This document shows, piece after piece, positions 40,944 through 49,195 of a DNA stretch of 58,877 bases (the stretch's first letter is position 1; each line of letters starts with the position of its first letter). The stretch covers positions 1 through 58,877 of the forward strand of contig NZ_JAPNNL010000024.1 of NCBI RefSeq assembly GCF_027620315.1, written 5' to 3'. The notes under the pieces were generated by a model. It worked only from the letters and a program-made list of their open reading frames with translations. It ran no database searches and was not told the DNA's origin. This DNA is from Nonomuraea corallina (lineage in GTDB: Bacteria > Actinomycetota > Actinomycetes > Streptosporangiales > Streptosporangiaceae). The position numbers were made by a program, and so were the translations under genes.

Positions 40944-42475
40944 CAGCGTGCGTCGCGGAGCAGGTCCACGGCGAGTTCCTGGAGGCGCGGTTTGGCTATC
41001 TTGCCGACCGCGCCGCGCGGCAGCTCGTCGAGGACCCAGAAGCGCCTGGGCACCTTGAAGTTCGCCAGCCGCTCCCGGCACCAGGTGAGGAGCTCGCTCT
41101 CGTCCAGCTCTCCCGAGACGACCACGAAGGCCGCGGTCACCTCGCCGAGCCGGTCGTCCGGCACGCCGACCACGGCCGCGTCCGCGACCGCGGGATGGTC
41201 GGCGAGGACGTGCTCGATCTCCGCCGGGTAGACGTTGAACCCGCCCACGATGACCATGTCCCTGGCCCGGCCGGCGATCCGGACGTAGCCGTCGTCGCCG
41301 ATCCAGCCCAGGTCGCCCGTACGGAGCCAGCCGTCGCGCATCACCTCGGCCGTGGCCTCGGGGTCGTCGAGGTAGCCGGCCATGACGTTGGAGCCGGTCA
41401 CCTCGATCTCGCCCACCACCGGCGCGCCGGTCGCGTCCGGCGCCCAGATCCGCGCCCGGACGCCGTCGATGGGCCGGCCGATCGTGTCGCACACCAGGTC
41501 GAGCGGGTCGCCGCGGCGGGTCATGGTGCAGACGCCGGTCGCCTCGGTCAGCCCGTAGCCGATGACGACGTCGCCGACGCCGAGCTCCTGTTTGAGATCC
41601 CGTACGAGAGCGGGCGGGACGATCGCGGACCCGATGACCGCCACGCGGACGGACAGCTCGCCGGGGATGTCGCCGTTGCGGCGGGCCGTGACGACGTACT
41701 GCTGCGCGGCGGGCGGGGCGTTGAGCACGGCGACCGGCAGCGTGCGGACGACCTCGGCGATGGACTCGGCCGACACCACGGGGATCAGCGCCGCGGTGGC
41801 CCGCGCCTGGAAGGGGGACAGGAGGCCGGTCTTGAACCCGCCGATGTGGGCGAGCGGGTAGGTCACCGGGTAGACGTCGCCGCGGCCGAGTCCCACGACC
41901 TCGGCCCAGGTGCGGGCGGTGGTGAGCATCGGCTCCTGCCGGAGCACGGCGCCCTTGGGCTTCCCGGTGGTGCCGGAGGTGAACTGGATGGCGATGATCT
42001 CGCCCGGCGTTCCGTCCTGCTCCTGGCCGGCGCCGGCCAGGAACTCGTCCCAGCTCACCGCGCTGTCGGGCGCCTCGGGGCCGAGGGCGACCACCCGGGC
42101 GTCGCCCGCGACCGTCAGCGCCTCGGCGGCCAGCCGCCGTCCCGCGAGCAGGCCGGGGGCGACGAGGAAGCGGGGGGAGACCCGGGGCAGGATCGCGGCC
42201 ACCTCGGTGACCGTGTAGCGCGGGTTGAGCGGGACCAGGACGCCTCCGGCCACGATGGCCGAGAGCATGGCGACGGTGCAGTCGATCGTGTTCGCGGCCC
42301 AGCAGGCGACCCGGTTGCCGGGGCGCAGGCCGTGGGCCCGCCAGGCGGCGGCGCCCTCGCGCACGCGCGCGTGCAGCTCGGCGTAGGTCACGGACTCGCC
42401 CTCGCACAGCAGCGCGGGAACGTCCGCGGCGTCCTCGGCCGCGGCTGCCAGCAGCGTCTCGATCGTCGTGGTCAT
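40943..42475 (-). CDS. Acyl-CoA synthetase (AMP-forming)
   Basis: 510 residues. The AMP-binding P-loop FTSGTTGKPKGAVLRQ (about 165-180), YGLTEATGVC, the WLRTGDLGWIGDDGYVRIAGRARDMVIVGGFNVYPAEIE hinge and the C-terminal GAVGKIAKPRL catalytic lysine are all present. It converts a carboxylic acid to acyl-CoA. It lies 52 bases downstream of the NTF2-like gene and may share its promoter at 42947. It is one of three ligases in this window, so several acids or chain stages may be activated. Confidence 0.88.
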   Translation of the reverse strand: MTTTIETLLAAAAEDAADVPALLCEGESVTYAELHARVREGAAAWRAHGLRPGNRVACWAANTIDCTVAMLSAIVAGGVLVPLNPRYTVTEVAAILPRVSPRFLVAPGLLAGRRLAAEALTVAGDARVVALGPEAPDSAVSWDEFLAGAGQEQDGTPGEIIAIQFTSGTTGKPKGAVLRQEPMLTTARTWAEVVGLGRGDVYPVTYPLAHIGGFKTGLLSPFQARATAALIPVVSAESIAEVVRTLPVAVLNAPPAAQQYVVTARRNGDIPGELSVRVAVIGSAIVPPALVRDLKQELGVGDVVIGYGLTEATGVCTMTRRGDPLDLVCDTIGRPIDGVRARIWAPDATGAPVVGEIEVTGSNVMAGYLDDPEATAEVMRDGWLRTGDLGWIGDDGYVRIAGRARDMVIVGGFNVYPAEIEHVLADHPAVADAAVVGVPDDRLGEVTAAFVVVSGELDESELLTWCRERLANFKVPRRFWVLDELPRGAVGKIAKPRLQELAVDLLRDAR

Positions 42476-42527
42476 GCTGAGCGGTCCTCTCGCGTAGAGG
42501 ACATCATTGCTGAAACCCCCACAAAGG

Positions 42528-42935
42528 TCATCCCGCTCGGCTGGTCCGGCTGCGGATCCGCCAGCCCTCGGGGGTCCGCACGAACTCGTCCGTGTAGACG
42601 CCGAAGACCCGGACTACCGGAGTGCCGGTGGTGTCGCCGAAGAACAGGAAGTAGGAGACGGCGGTGGCCGTGTCGCCGGTGACGGTCACGTGCAGCGGGA
42701 CCACCAGATGGCGGGTGGCCGTGCCCGGCCCGCTGACGCCTTCGGCGCGGCGCTGCCGGGTGGCGGCGACGATCTCGTCCGCGCCGTGCTGGGTGCTGCC
42801 GCCGAAGCTCCAGGTGGCGTCGGCCGTGTAGAGCACGCGGTAGTCGTCCGGCTCGCCCTCGTCGGCGAGGTGGGCGGCGAGCCCGATGAGGGAGCGGATG
42901 AGGACCTCGTCCTCAGCGTGGCTGGTGTCGACCAT
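42528..42935 (-). CDS. NTF2-like (SnoaL-type) small protein
   Basis: 135 residues. The alpha+beta cone fold is suggested by EVLIRSLIGLAAHLADEGEPDDYRVLYTADATWSFGGSTQHGADEIVAATRQ, then HLVVPLHVTVTGDTATAVSYFLFF and TPEGWRIRSRTS. Members act as isomerases, hydratases, or ring-hydroxylating small subunits. It precedes the acyl-CoA synthetase and is divergent from a crotonase. Its promoter region holds a perfect ATCnTTnnAAnGAT copy. No active-site residues can be named safely. Confidence 0.8.
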   Translation of the reverse strand: MVDTSHAEDEVLIRSLIGLAAHLADEGEPDDYRVLYTADATWSFGGSTQHGADEIVAATRQRRAEGVSGPGTATRHLVVPLHVTVTGDTATAVSYFLFFGDTTGTPVVRVFGVYTDEFVRTPEGWRIRSRTSRAG

Positions 42936-42946
42936 TGCCGCACCCT

Positions 42947-42960
42947 ATCATTTCAATGAT
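42947..42960. promoter_or_regulatory. Perfect ATCATT-TC-AATGAT element, divergent promoter
   Basis: The best palindromic copy: perfect 6-base arms with a 2-base spacer, between the NTF2-like start (42935) and the crotonase start (42985). It fits all 10 fixed positions of the shared motif and could control both directions. Confidence 0.65.
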
Positions 42961-42984
42961 GTAAATCATAAGAGGAGAGTGTCC

Positions 42985-43701
42985 ATGATCCAGGTCTCCG
43001 AGCCCCGGCCGCGCGTCCGCCTCGTCACGCTCGACCGCCCCGCCCGCCGCAACGCGCTGGACCTCGCGGGCTTCCGCGCTCTGGCCGCCGCGTGGCGGTC
43101 GGCGCCCGCCGGGACCGGGGCCGTCGTGGTGACCGGGGGGAGCGACTTCTCCTCGGGCGCCGACCTGGCGACGTTCTCCGGTGACGTGGCCGCCGCGATC
43201 CGCGGGGGCGAGCCCGCCGCGGACGTGTGGGCCGACGTGCACCACGCGCTGCTGCGGGACGTGGTGCTGGAGGTCCCGGTGCTGGCCGCGATCGAGGGCG
43301 TCTGCTTCGGCGCCGGGATGGAGCTGGCCGGCGCGGCGGACATCCGGATCGCCGGGCGGTCGGCGCTGTTCGCGCTGCCGGAGGTCCGGCACGGGTTCAT
43401 CGCGAGCGGCGGGTCGGTGGCCAGGCTGCCCCGGCAGATCGGCTACCCGGCGGCGATGCAGGTGATGCTCACCGGCGAGCGGTTCGGCGCGGAGCGGATG
43501 CGGGAGTGGGGGTTCGTCGGGGAGGTGGTGCCCGAGGGCGCCGCGCTGGACCGGGCGCTCGACCTGGCCGAGCTCATCGCCGGCCACCCTGCGGTCGCGG
43601 TGTGCGGGATCAAACGCGCCGTGGGCGAGGGGGTGCGCGGCACGCTCGCGGACGCGTACGGGATCGAGTCGCGGGTGTCGGACGAGGTCCTGAACGGATG
43701 A
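42985..43701 (+). CDS. Enoyl-CoA hydratase/isomerase (canonical crotonase)
   Basis: 238 residues from ATG 42985 with AGAGGAGAG upstream. FSSGADLATFSGD and EGVCFGAGMELAGAAD carry the first catalytic glutamate, and FALPEVRHGFIASGGSVARLPRQIG the second. Unlike its neighbours it therefore has both residues of the hydratase dyad and should hydrate trans-2-enoyl-CoA. It stands alone as a one-gene unit, followed by the ABC importer operon. The shared element at 42947 lies just upstream. Confidence 0.9.
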   Translation: MIQVSEPRPRVRLVTLDRPARRNALDLAGFRALAAAWRSAPAGTGAVVVTGGSDFSSGADLATFSGDVAAAIRGGEPAADVWADVHHALLRDVVLEVPVLAAIEGVCFGAGMELAGAADIRIAGRSALFALPEVRHGFIASGGSVARLPRQIGYPAAMQVMLTGERFGAERMREWGFVGEVVPEGAALDRALDLAELIAGHPAVAVCGIKRAVGEGVRGTLADAYGIESRVSDEVLNG

Positions 43702-43785
43702 CGGCCCGGGTCACTTGCGAGCCCGGAAGATTACGGCTTGGCCTTAACTGGGGCAATGGCCTTGTCGCTGCCCGTCTCGTTACGT

Positions 43786-43813
43786 ATCTTATTAATGATT
43801 GATCTTTAGATCG
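43786..43813. promoter_or_regulatory. ATCnTTnnAAnGAT element plus GATCTTTAGATC palindrome before the ABC operon
   Basis: ATCTTATTAATGAT (43786-43799) fits 9 of 10 motif positions. GATCT-TT-AGATC follows directly (43801-43812), and TGATCTTTAGATCG is repeated with one change at 34777. ATG 43847 has the AAAGG ribosome site; ATG 43817 is a weaker start. Confidence 0.6.
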
Positions 43814-43846
43814 GCTATGACGCAGTGCTCGCGAAAGGCGTTCGCC

Positions 43847-44626
43847 ATGCCGCCTCCACAGCCCGTGAAGATCGCCGTGCGGCAGCTCGGCAAGGTCTTC
43901 TCCGGTGGCTCCGGTTCCGTCCGCGCCCTCGACGAGATCGTGCTGGACGTGCACGACGGCGAGTTCCTGTGCCTGCTCGGTCCTTCGGGCTGCGGCAAGA
44001 CCACCCTGCTGCGGGTGATGGCGGGGCTGGAGCGGCCGTCCAGCGGCACGATCAGGATCCGGCACGACGACCCGTCCCGGCCGCTGTCGGCGGTGGTCTT
44101 CCAGGACTACTCCGTCTTCCCGTGGAAGACGATCAGGGAGAACGTCATCTTCCCGCTGCTGCAGAAGGGGGTCCGGCGTACCCGGGCCAAGGAGGTCGCC
44201 GATCACTGGCTCGCCCAGCTCGACCTGTCCGGCTTCGAGAACGCCTACCCGGACACCGTCTCCGGCGGCATGAAGCAGCGCGTCGCCATCGCCAGGGCCC
44301 TCGCCGTGGAGCCCGAGACGCTGCTCATGGACGAGCCGCTGGCCGCGCTCGACGCGCAGCTCCGCCTGCTGCTGCAGGAGAAGCTGCTGGAGCTGTGGCA
44401 GGCGAACCAGAACACGGTCGTCTTCGTCACCCACTCGATCGACGAGGCGCTGCTGCTCGGCGACCGGATAGCGGTGATGAGCGCGCGGCCCGGCCGCATC
44501 GCCACGGTGATCGACGTGCCCTTCGCCCGGCCGCGCGACCCCGACGAGATCCGCGCCTCACCCGACTTCGCCCTTCTGCGCGACGAGATCTGGCACCGAC
44601 TGCGAAGGGAACTCCAGCCCGCATGA
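43847..44626 (+). CDS. ABC transporter ATPase, sulfonate/nitrate/taurine type
   Basis: 259 residues from ATG 43847. LGPSGCGKTTLLRVMAGLERPS is Walker A, VFQDYSVFPWKTIRENV the Q-loop, VSGGMKQRVAIARALAVEPETLLMDEPLAALDAQ the signature and Walker B, and VTHSIDEALLLGDRI the H-loop. The ETLLMDEPLAALD and FPWKT features are typical of the SsuB/TauB group. It powers import with the permease just downstream (4-base overlap). The substrate is not predictable from the ATPase. Confidence 0.9.
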   Translation: MPPPQPVKIAVRQLGKVFSGGSGSVRALDEIVLDVHDGEFLCLLGPSGCGKTTLLRVMAGLERPSSGTIRIRHDDPSRPLSAVVFQDYSVFPWKTIRENVIFPLLQKGVRRTRAKEVADHWLAQLDLSGFENAYPDTVSGGMKQRVAIARALAVEPETLLMDEPLAALDAQLRLLLQEKLLELWQANQNTVVFVTHSIDEALLLGDRIAVMSARPGRIATVIDVPFARPRDPDEIRASPDFALLRDEIWHRLRRELQPA

Positions 44627-45483
44627 GCCCCGTCACCCGCGAACAGGATTCCGCCGCCGCGCAGGACGCCGGCGACTGGCGGACGATCGCCCCCGGGCCG
44701 GCCGAGCTCGACCCCCGCGGGTACGCCCGGCGCCGCACCCTCCTGGAGCGCGGCCTGGCGGTCCTGGTGCCGGTCGCGCTCATCGGGCTGTGGCAGATCC
44801 TGGCCGGCGCCGGAGTGCTGGAGAGCAACTACTTCCCCCCGCCCACCGAGATCGCCGCCTCCTGGGCCGACCTCGTCGCCAACGGCGTCTACCAGGAGTC
44901 GGTGCTGGCCAGCCTGGGCCGCATCGTCTCGGGTTACCTTCTCGGCACGCTCAGCGCGGTCGCGCTCGGCCTGGTGATCGGCTCGATCCGGCTGGTCCGG
45001 GTGGCGCTCGAACCCACGATCTCCGCGCTCTACACGGTGCCGAAGCTGGCGATCCTGCCGCTGCTGCTGCTCATCTTCGGCCTCGGCGAGACCAGCAAGA
45101 TCCTGCTGGTCGCGCTGACCTGCTTCTTCGTCGTACTGATCAACACCATCGACGCGGTGGGCGGGGTCTCCTCCCGCTACCACGACGTGGGCCGCTCGGC
45201 CGGCGCCTCGCGCTGGGCCACCCTCCGCCACATCACGCTGCCGGCCGCGCTGCCGCAGACCCTCACCGGGATGCGGATCGCCTCCGGCCTGGCCGTCATC
45301 GTCATCGTCGGCGCCGAGTTCGTCGCCGCCGACGCGGGCCTGGGTTTCCTCGTGTGGAACTCGTGGAACCTCGGCGTCCCCGAGCACATGTACGTGGGCA
45401 TCGTGTCGATCTCGCTGATCGGCGTGGTCTTCGGCCTGGTGCTGCGGGGCGTCGAATGGCTGCTCACCCCCTGGAACCGGTGA
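44623..45483 (+). CDS. ABC transporter permease, sulfonate/nitrate/taurine type
   Basis: 286 residues, start overlapping the ATPase stop by 4 bases. Six or so membrane segments, with the EAA-type cytoplasmic loop DVGRSAGASRWATLRHITLPAALPQTLTGMRIASGLAVIVIVGAEF, are as in SsuC/TauC proteins. LESNYFPPPTEIAASWADL is a typical N-terminal feature. It forms the membrane channel with the ATPase and the lipoprotein that follows. The tail GVEWLLTPWNR is also familiar from the family. Confidence 0.9.
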   Translation: MSPVTREQDSAAAQDAGDWRTIAPGPAELDPRGYARRRTLLERGLAVLVPVALIGLWQILAGAGVLESNYFPPPTEIAASWADLVANGVYQESVLASLGRIVSGYLLGTLSAVALGLVIGSIRLVRVALEPTISALYTVPKLAILPLLLLIFGLGETSKILLVALTCFFVVLINTIDAVGGVSSRYHDVGRSAGASRWATLRHITLPAALPQTLTGMRIASGLAVIVIVGAEFVAADAGLGFLVWNSWNLGVPEHMYVGIVSISLIGVVFGLVLRGVEWLLTPWNR

Positions 45484-45519
45484 TCTCCCCCCGCACCGGC
45501 CGATCGAAAGGAACGACCC

Positions 45520-46563
45520 GTGACCGCACGGCTCTCGTTGAGCAGGCGCGTCATGGCCGCGCTCGCCGTCCCCGTCCTCGCCCTCGCGCTGACCGCCTGC
45601 GGCGCCGAGGAGGAGGAGAGCGGCACGTCCGCCACTGACACCACCCGCACGCTCAAAGTCGGCTACATCTCCGGCACCTCACTCGGCCCGGCGTTCGTCG
45701 CCGACGCCCTCGGGTGTTACCGCGACGCGGGCCTGACGATCGAGTTCGAGCCCATCAAGAACCCGGCCGACGCGATCGCCTTCCTGGCCACCGACAAGCT
45801 CGACGTCTACGTCGGCTCGCCGTCGGCCGGCATGTTCAATCAGGTGGCCAAGGGCGCCGAGCTCAAGATGGTCGCCTCGCTGGGCTCGGTGAACACGCCG
45901 GAGGGCGAGGCCGCGCCGAGCGGCCTGTTCGCCGCCAAGTCGATCAAGTCGGTGGAGGAGCTGAAGGGCAAGCGGGTGGCCCTGCTCGGCACCGTCGGCT
46001 CCGCGACGTCCTACCTGCTGGGCAAGTCGCTGGAGGCCGGCGGGCTGACCTTCTCCGACGTGGAGCTGGTCCCGCTCGGCGGCTCCGACATGGTGCCCGC
46101 GCTCAAGAACGGCGGCGTGGAGGCCGCGCTGCTGTTCGCGCCCGAGACGCAGAAGGCCATCGACCAGGACGTGGCCCACCCGCTGGTCGACTCGAAGAAG
46201 GCGTACGGGAGCAGCACCACGGCCGGCATCATGTACGGCCCGAAGCTGCTCAACGCCGAGCGGGCGGCGGGAGTGAGCTTCCTCAAGGCGAACGCCTGCG
46301 CGGTCAAGCGGTTCGAGGGTGACTGGCGTAAGGACGCCGAGATCGTCAAGATGCTGGCCGACTTCATGAAGGTGCCGGAGAACACGATCAGCGGCGGCGG
46401 CCTGTACGCCTTCGACAGCACCCTCGCCATCAACGAGCAGACGCTGACGGAGATGCAGAACATGTTCATGAAGGTGAAGGGGACGCTCACCTACACCGAG
46501 GTCATCCCACCGGCCGAGCTGGTGGACGACACGCTCCGGACGGAGGCGCTCGGCCAGGGCTGA
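45520..46563 (+). CDS. ABC transporter substrate-binding lipoprotein (NMT1/SsuA-like)
   Basis: 347 residues from GTG 45520 with GAAAGGAACG upstream. The lipoprotein signal is clear: VLALALTACGAEEEE, with lipid-modified Cys at about residue 27. The mature protein has LKVGYISGTSLGPAFVADALGCYRDAGLTIEFEP, AAPSGLFAAKSIKSVEELKGKRVALLG and SDMVPALKNGGVEAALLFAPETQ, the periplasmic-type sulfonate/nitrate/thiamine-precursor fold. It probably binds the pathway acid or a sulfonated or aromatic substrate. A 12-base stem terminator follows. Confidence 0.88.
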   Translation: MTARLSLSRRVMAALAVPVLALALTACGAEEEESGTSATDTTRTLKVGYISGTSLGPAFVADALGCYRDAGLTIEFEPIKNPADAIAFLATDKLDVYVGSPSAGMFNQVAKGAELKMVASLGSVNTPEGEAAPSGLFAAKSIKSVEELKGKRVALLGTVGSATSYLLGKSLEAGGLTFSDVELVPLGGSDMVPALKNGGVEAALLFAPETQKAIDQDVAHPLVDSKKAYGSSTTAGIMYGPKLLNAERAAGVSFLKANACAVKRFEGDWRKDAEIVKMLADFMKVPENTISGGGLYAFDSTLAINEQTLTEMQNMFMKVKGTLTYTEVIPPAELVDDTLRTEALGQG

Positions 46564-46577
46564 GGCGCGAACGCGAG

Positions 46578-46605
46578 AACGGCCGCCGGGAGACCGGCGG
46601 CCGTT
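46578..46605 (+). terminator. 12-bp-stem GAGA-loop terminator of the ABC operon
   Basis: AACGGCCGCCGG (46578-46589) pairs with CCGGCGGCCGTT (46594-46605); loop GAGA; followed by TCTCTTG. It lies 14 bases after the lipoprotein stop. Confidence 0.85.
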
Positions 46606-46652
46606 TCTCTTGTGAGGTCAGCTCTCTTTTCGAGGTCTCTTGTGAGGTCAGC
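46606..46652. repeat. 17-bp direct repeat around the end of the GntR gene
   Basis: TCTCTTGTGAGGTCAGC occurs at 46606-46622 and at 46636-46652. The second copy covers the stop of the minus-strand GntR gene. It looks like a small local duplication. Confidence 0.7.
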
Positions 46653-47436
46653 GCGTGCCGTAGTCGATGTTGTCGAGCAGGTCGGTGTTGACCAGGTCGT
46701 TCTGCGCGGCGCCGAGGCTGGAGCTGCGGGTGGCGTCGAGGTGGGCGGTCGCCAGCTTGACGGCGCGCGCCCCGTCGCCCGCCTCGATGGCGTCGACGAT
46801 CTTCTCGTGGTCGCGCAGGGCCGCCCGGAGCGACTTGCGCGCCATCGGGGAGTCGGTGTCGTCGCCCATCTGGACGTCGCCCCAGACCGTGGACTCGTGA
46901 GCGGTCCAGATCAGCTCCAGCGAGCCGATGATGACGATCATGGTCTCGTTGCCGCAGGTCTCGACGATCTTCTCGTGGAAGCGCCGGGCCAGCCGGGGGA
47001 ACTGCTCGGGGTCGTCGAACGCCTCCTGCTGCTCCGCGACGACCTTCCGCAGCTCGGGGACGGTGGTCTCGGCCCGGTCGGGGCGCGCGGCGCAGAGCGC
47101 GACGCAGGTCGGCTCCAGGCTGAGCAGCGCGCCGCTCACGTCGGACATCGTGGTGCGGCGGGTCTGCAGCACCATGCTGATCGTGCGGGCGATGCGCTGC
47201 GGCGTCGGCAGGTGGACGACCGCGCCGCCGACGTTGCCGCGGCGCACGGACACCAGGCCCTCGGTCTCCAGGATGCGCATCGCCTCGCGCACGGCCGGCA
47301 GGCTCACGCGGAACTCCGTGAAGAGGTGCTCCTGTCTCGGCAGGCTGTCCCCTTCGGTGAGCCGGCCCGAGAGGATGTCGTCACGCAGCTTCGCGGCGAC
47401 GATCTCGGCGAGACGCGGCTGTCGTAGCTGTCGCAC
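46648..47436 (-). CDS. FCD-domain GntR-family regulator
   Basis: 262 residues from GTG 47436 with an AGAAGAGG site. The N-terminal helix-turn-helix is LAEIVAAKLRDDILSGRLTEGDSLPRQEHLFTEFRVSLPAVREAMRILETEGLVSVRRGNVGG (about 9-71). The FCD effector domain includes LRKVVAEQQEAFDDPEQFPRLARRFHEKIVETCGNETM and DHEKIVDAIEAGDGARAVKLATAHL, with likely metal-binding histidines. It is convergent with the ABC operon and could regulate the surrounding catabolic genes. Its own promoter gap has AT-rich ATCATT-type sequence. It is the leading local candidate for the shared-element regulator. Confidence 0.88.
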   Translation of the reverse strand: MRQLRQPRLAEIVAAKLRDDILSGRLTEGDSLPRQEHLFTEFRVSLPAVREAMRILETEGLVSVRRGNVGGAVVHLPTPQRIARTISMVLQTRRTTMSDVSGALLSLEPTCVALCAARPDRAETTVPELRKVVAEQQEAFDDPEQFPRLARRFHEKIVETCGNETMIVIIGSLELIWTAHESTVWGDVQMGDDTDSPMARKSLRAALRDHEKIVDAIEAGDGARAVKLATAHLDATRSSSLGAAQNDLVNTDLLDNIDYGTR

Positions 47437-47518
47437 GCGTGCCTCTTCTCTCCTATGGTTACAGGGAACGGACGGAGCGCCGGACCGGCGCTCGCAACGC
47501 CGCGTGACACGCCGTTGT

Positions 47519-47535
47519 CAATCATACAATCATTG
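47519..47535. promoter_or_regulatory. CAATCATACAATCATTG, weak relative of the shared element
   Basis: In the GntR promoter gap (47437-47538), at the end of the synthetase gene. It contains ATCAT/ATCATT blocks seen in the good copies but fits only about 6 of 10 positions. It could be an autoregulatory site. Confidence 0.3.
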
Positions 47536-47538
47536 GGA

Positions 47539-49101
47539 TCACAGCATAACTTCCCGCGAGGGCATCCCGACCTGCAGTTGGCGGCGCAGCACCTTGCCCA
47601 CGTCGTTGCGGGGCATGGCCTCGATGGCGAAGAACGACACCGGCACCTTGTACGGGGCCAGATGCTCGCGGCACCAGGCGGCCAGCGCCTCGGCGTCCAT
47701 CGCGCCGCCGGCGGGGACGATCCACGCGCAGGGCACCTCGCCGAGCCGCCGGTCGGGCACCCCCGCGACGGCCGCGTCGCGCACCCCCGGGTGGCGCCGC
47801 AGCACCTCCTCCACCTCGTCGGGGAAGATCTTGAGGCCACCTCGGTTGATCATGTCGCTGACCCGGCCCTCGATCCACAGGAACCCGTCGGCGTCGAGCC
47901 GGCCCACGTCGCCGGTGCGCAGGAAGCCGTCGAGCAGCCGGTCGGCGTCCTCGTCGCCCGCCACCGCGTACCCGCGCATGCGGTACGGCGAGCGGATGTG
48001 GATGTGGCCAGGCTCGCCGGGGGGCAGGTCGCGGTCGTGCTCGTCGAGGATGCGCACGTCCACGTCGTCGTAGGGACGGCCGGCCGCGCCGAGCTTCTCG
48101 GTGCCGTAGTTCCGGATGTCCTCGATCGTCCAGCCGACGACCTCGCCGCCCAGCTCGGTCTGTCCGTACGAGTTCAGCACGAGCACGCCGTAGCGGTCGT
48201 GGAAGCGCTGGGCGACGGCCGGGGAGAGCGGCGCGGTGATGGAGCGCACGATCCGCAGCGGCTCCAGGCTGTCGAGCCCGTCGTCGTCGGTCAGCATCGT
48301 GATCATGGCGGGGGCGAGCACCGTGGACGTCAGCCCGTGCTCGCGCACCGCGCGGGCGAACTCCTCCGGCGTGAACCGGTCGAGCAGCACCACGCCGAAC
48401 CCGGCGCGGAACGAGAAGAGCGTGTTGAAGATCCCGGCCCACAGCGCCAGGGAGAGCGGGATCAGGTTGACCCGGAGCCTCGCCCGCGGCTCGCGCGGCC
48501 CGCTGTCGCGCCGGCGCAGCTTGCGCAGGCTCGCGTCGAGGGCGTCCAGCGTGCCGTCGTGGCGCAGCAGGACCGCCTTGGGCTTGCCCGTCGTGCCTGA
48601 CGTGCGCAGCACCAGGGCGATGTCGCCGTCGTAGGTGGTCGCGTCGGCCGCCACGGGCCTGCGGGTGCGGGCGTTCCAGGTGGTCTCGTCGAACTCCACG
48701 ACGCCGATGCCGCCGTCGCGCCCGTCGAGGTCGGCGGCTGTGCCCAGGATCAGGCAGACGGGGGTGTCGTCGATGAGGGCCGTCACCTCGTGGCCCGTCA
48801 TGCGGTGGTTGACCGGCATGTAGACGGCGCCGGCCCGCCAGGCCGCGAACATCGCGACCACGCCCGAGGCGCCCGATCCGACGAGCGCCCCGACCGGATG
48901 GCCGGGCCGCACGCCGGCGCGTACCAGCTCGTCGGCGACCCGGGACACGGCGGCGCGCAGCTCGGCCAGGGTCAGGGTGCTGCTGGTCGAATGCACGACG
49001 GTGGCCTCGTCGAGCGCAGGCAGCTCATCGAGGAGCTCCGTCAGCGATCGCCCGGCCGGCCCTGCGGCCGGCCCGTCCCCCCGTGGAACGCTCGTGCTCA
49101 T
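47539..49101 (-). CDS. Acyl-CoA synthetase (AMP-forming)
   Basis: 520 residues from ATG 49101, since GAGAGGA precedes it; ATGs at 49116 and 49125 lie within an AT-rich leader. Motifs: LRTSGTTGKPKAVLLRHDG (P-loop, about 180-198), SYGQTELGG, the FLRTGDVGRLDADGFLWIEGRVSDMINRGGLKIFPDEVEE hinge, and AMPRNDVGKVLRRQL with the catalytic lysine. It activates a carboxylic acid with CoA. It is divergent from the 49196 crotonase and is the first gene of its strand after the GntR. Confidence 0.88.
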   Translation of the reverse strand: MSTSVPRGDGPAAGPAGRSLTELLDELPALDEATVVHSTSSTLTLAELRAAVSRVADELVRAGVRPGHPVGALVGSGASGVVAMFAAWRAGAVYMPVNHRMTGHEVTALIDDTPVCLILGTAADLDGRDGGIGVVEFDETTWNARTRRPVAADATTYDGDIALVLRTSGTTGKPKAVLLRHDGTLDALDASLRKLRRRDSGPREPRARLRVNLIPLSLALWAGIFNTLFSFRAGFGVVLLDRFTPEEFARAVREHGLTSTVLAPAMITMLTDDDGLDSLEPLRIVRSITAPLSPAVAQRFHDRYGVLVLNSYGQTELGGEVVGWTIEDIRNYGTEKLGAAGRPYDDVDVRILDEHDRDLPPGEPGHIHIRSPYRMRGYAVAGDEDADRLLDGFLRTGDVGRLDADGFLWIEGRVSDMINRGGLKIFPDEVEEVLRRHPGVRDAAVAGVPDRRLGEVPCAWIVPAGGAMDAEALAAWCREHLAPYKVPVSFFAIEAMPRNDVGKVLRRQLQVGMPSREVML

Positions 49102-49124
49102 CTGCGTCCTCTCCATGAAACGCA

Positions 49125-49138
49125 ATCATTACAAAGAT
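49125..49138. promoter_or_regulatory. Perfect ATCATT-AC-AAAGAT element upstream of the synthetase
   Basis: Fits all 10 fixed positions of ATCnTTnnAAnGAT. It lies 24 bases before ATG 49101 of the minus-strand synthetase, within the divergent promoter. Confidence 0.65.
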
Positions 49139-49178
49139 AGTAACATCTACACGTAGGGCTGACGGGGCCGAAGAGTCC

Positions 49179-49192
49179 ATCTTTATAATGCT
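49179..49192 (+). promoter_or_regulatory. ATCTTTATAATGCT element that contains a TATAAT -10 box
   Basis: It fits 9 of 10 motif positions. TATAAT at 49184-49189 is a perfect -10 box whose start site would fall about at ATG 49196, so the mRNA may be leaderless. CTGACG at 49159-49164 is a weak -35 candidate. Confidence 0.6.
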
Positions 49193-49195
49193 TGT

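Noticed and set aside
32053..47534. Copies at 32053, 42503 and 47521 as full members of the shared motif
   Set aside because: Each fits only about 6 of 10 positions. They are noted as weak and not counted as evidence.
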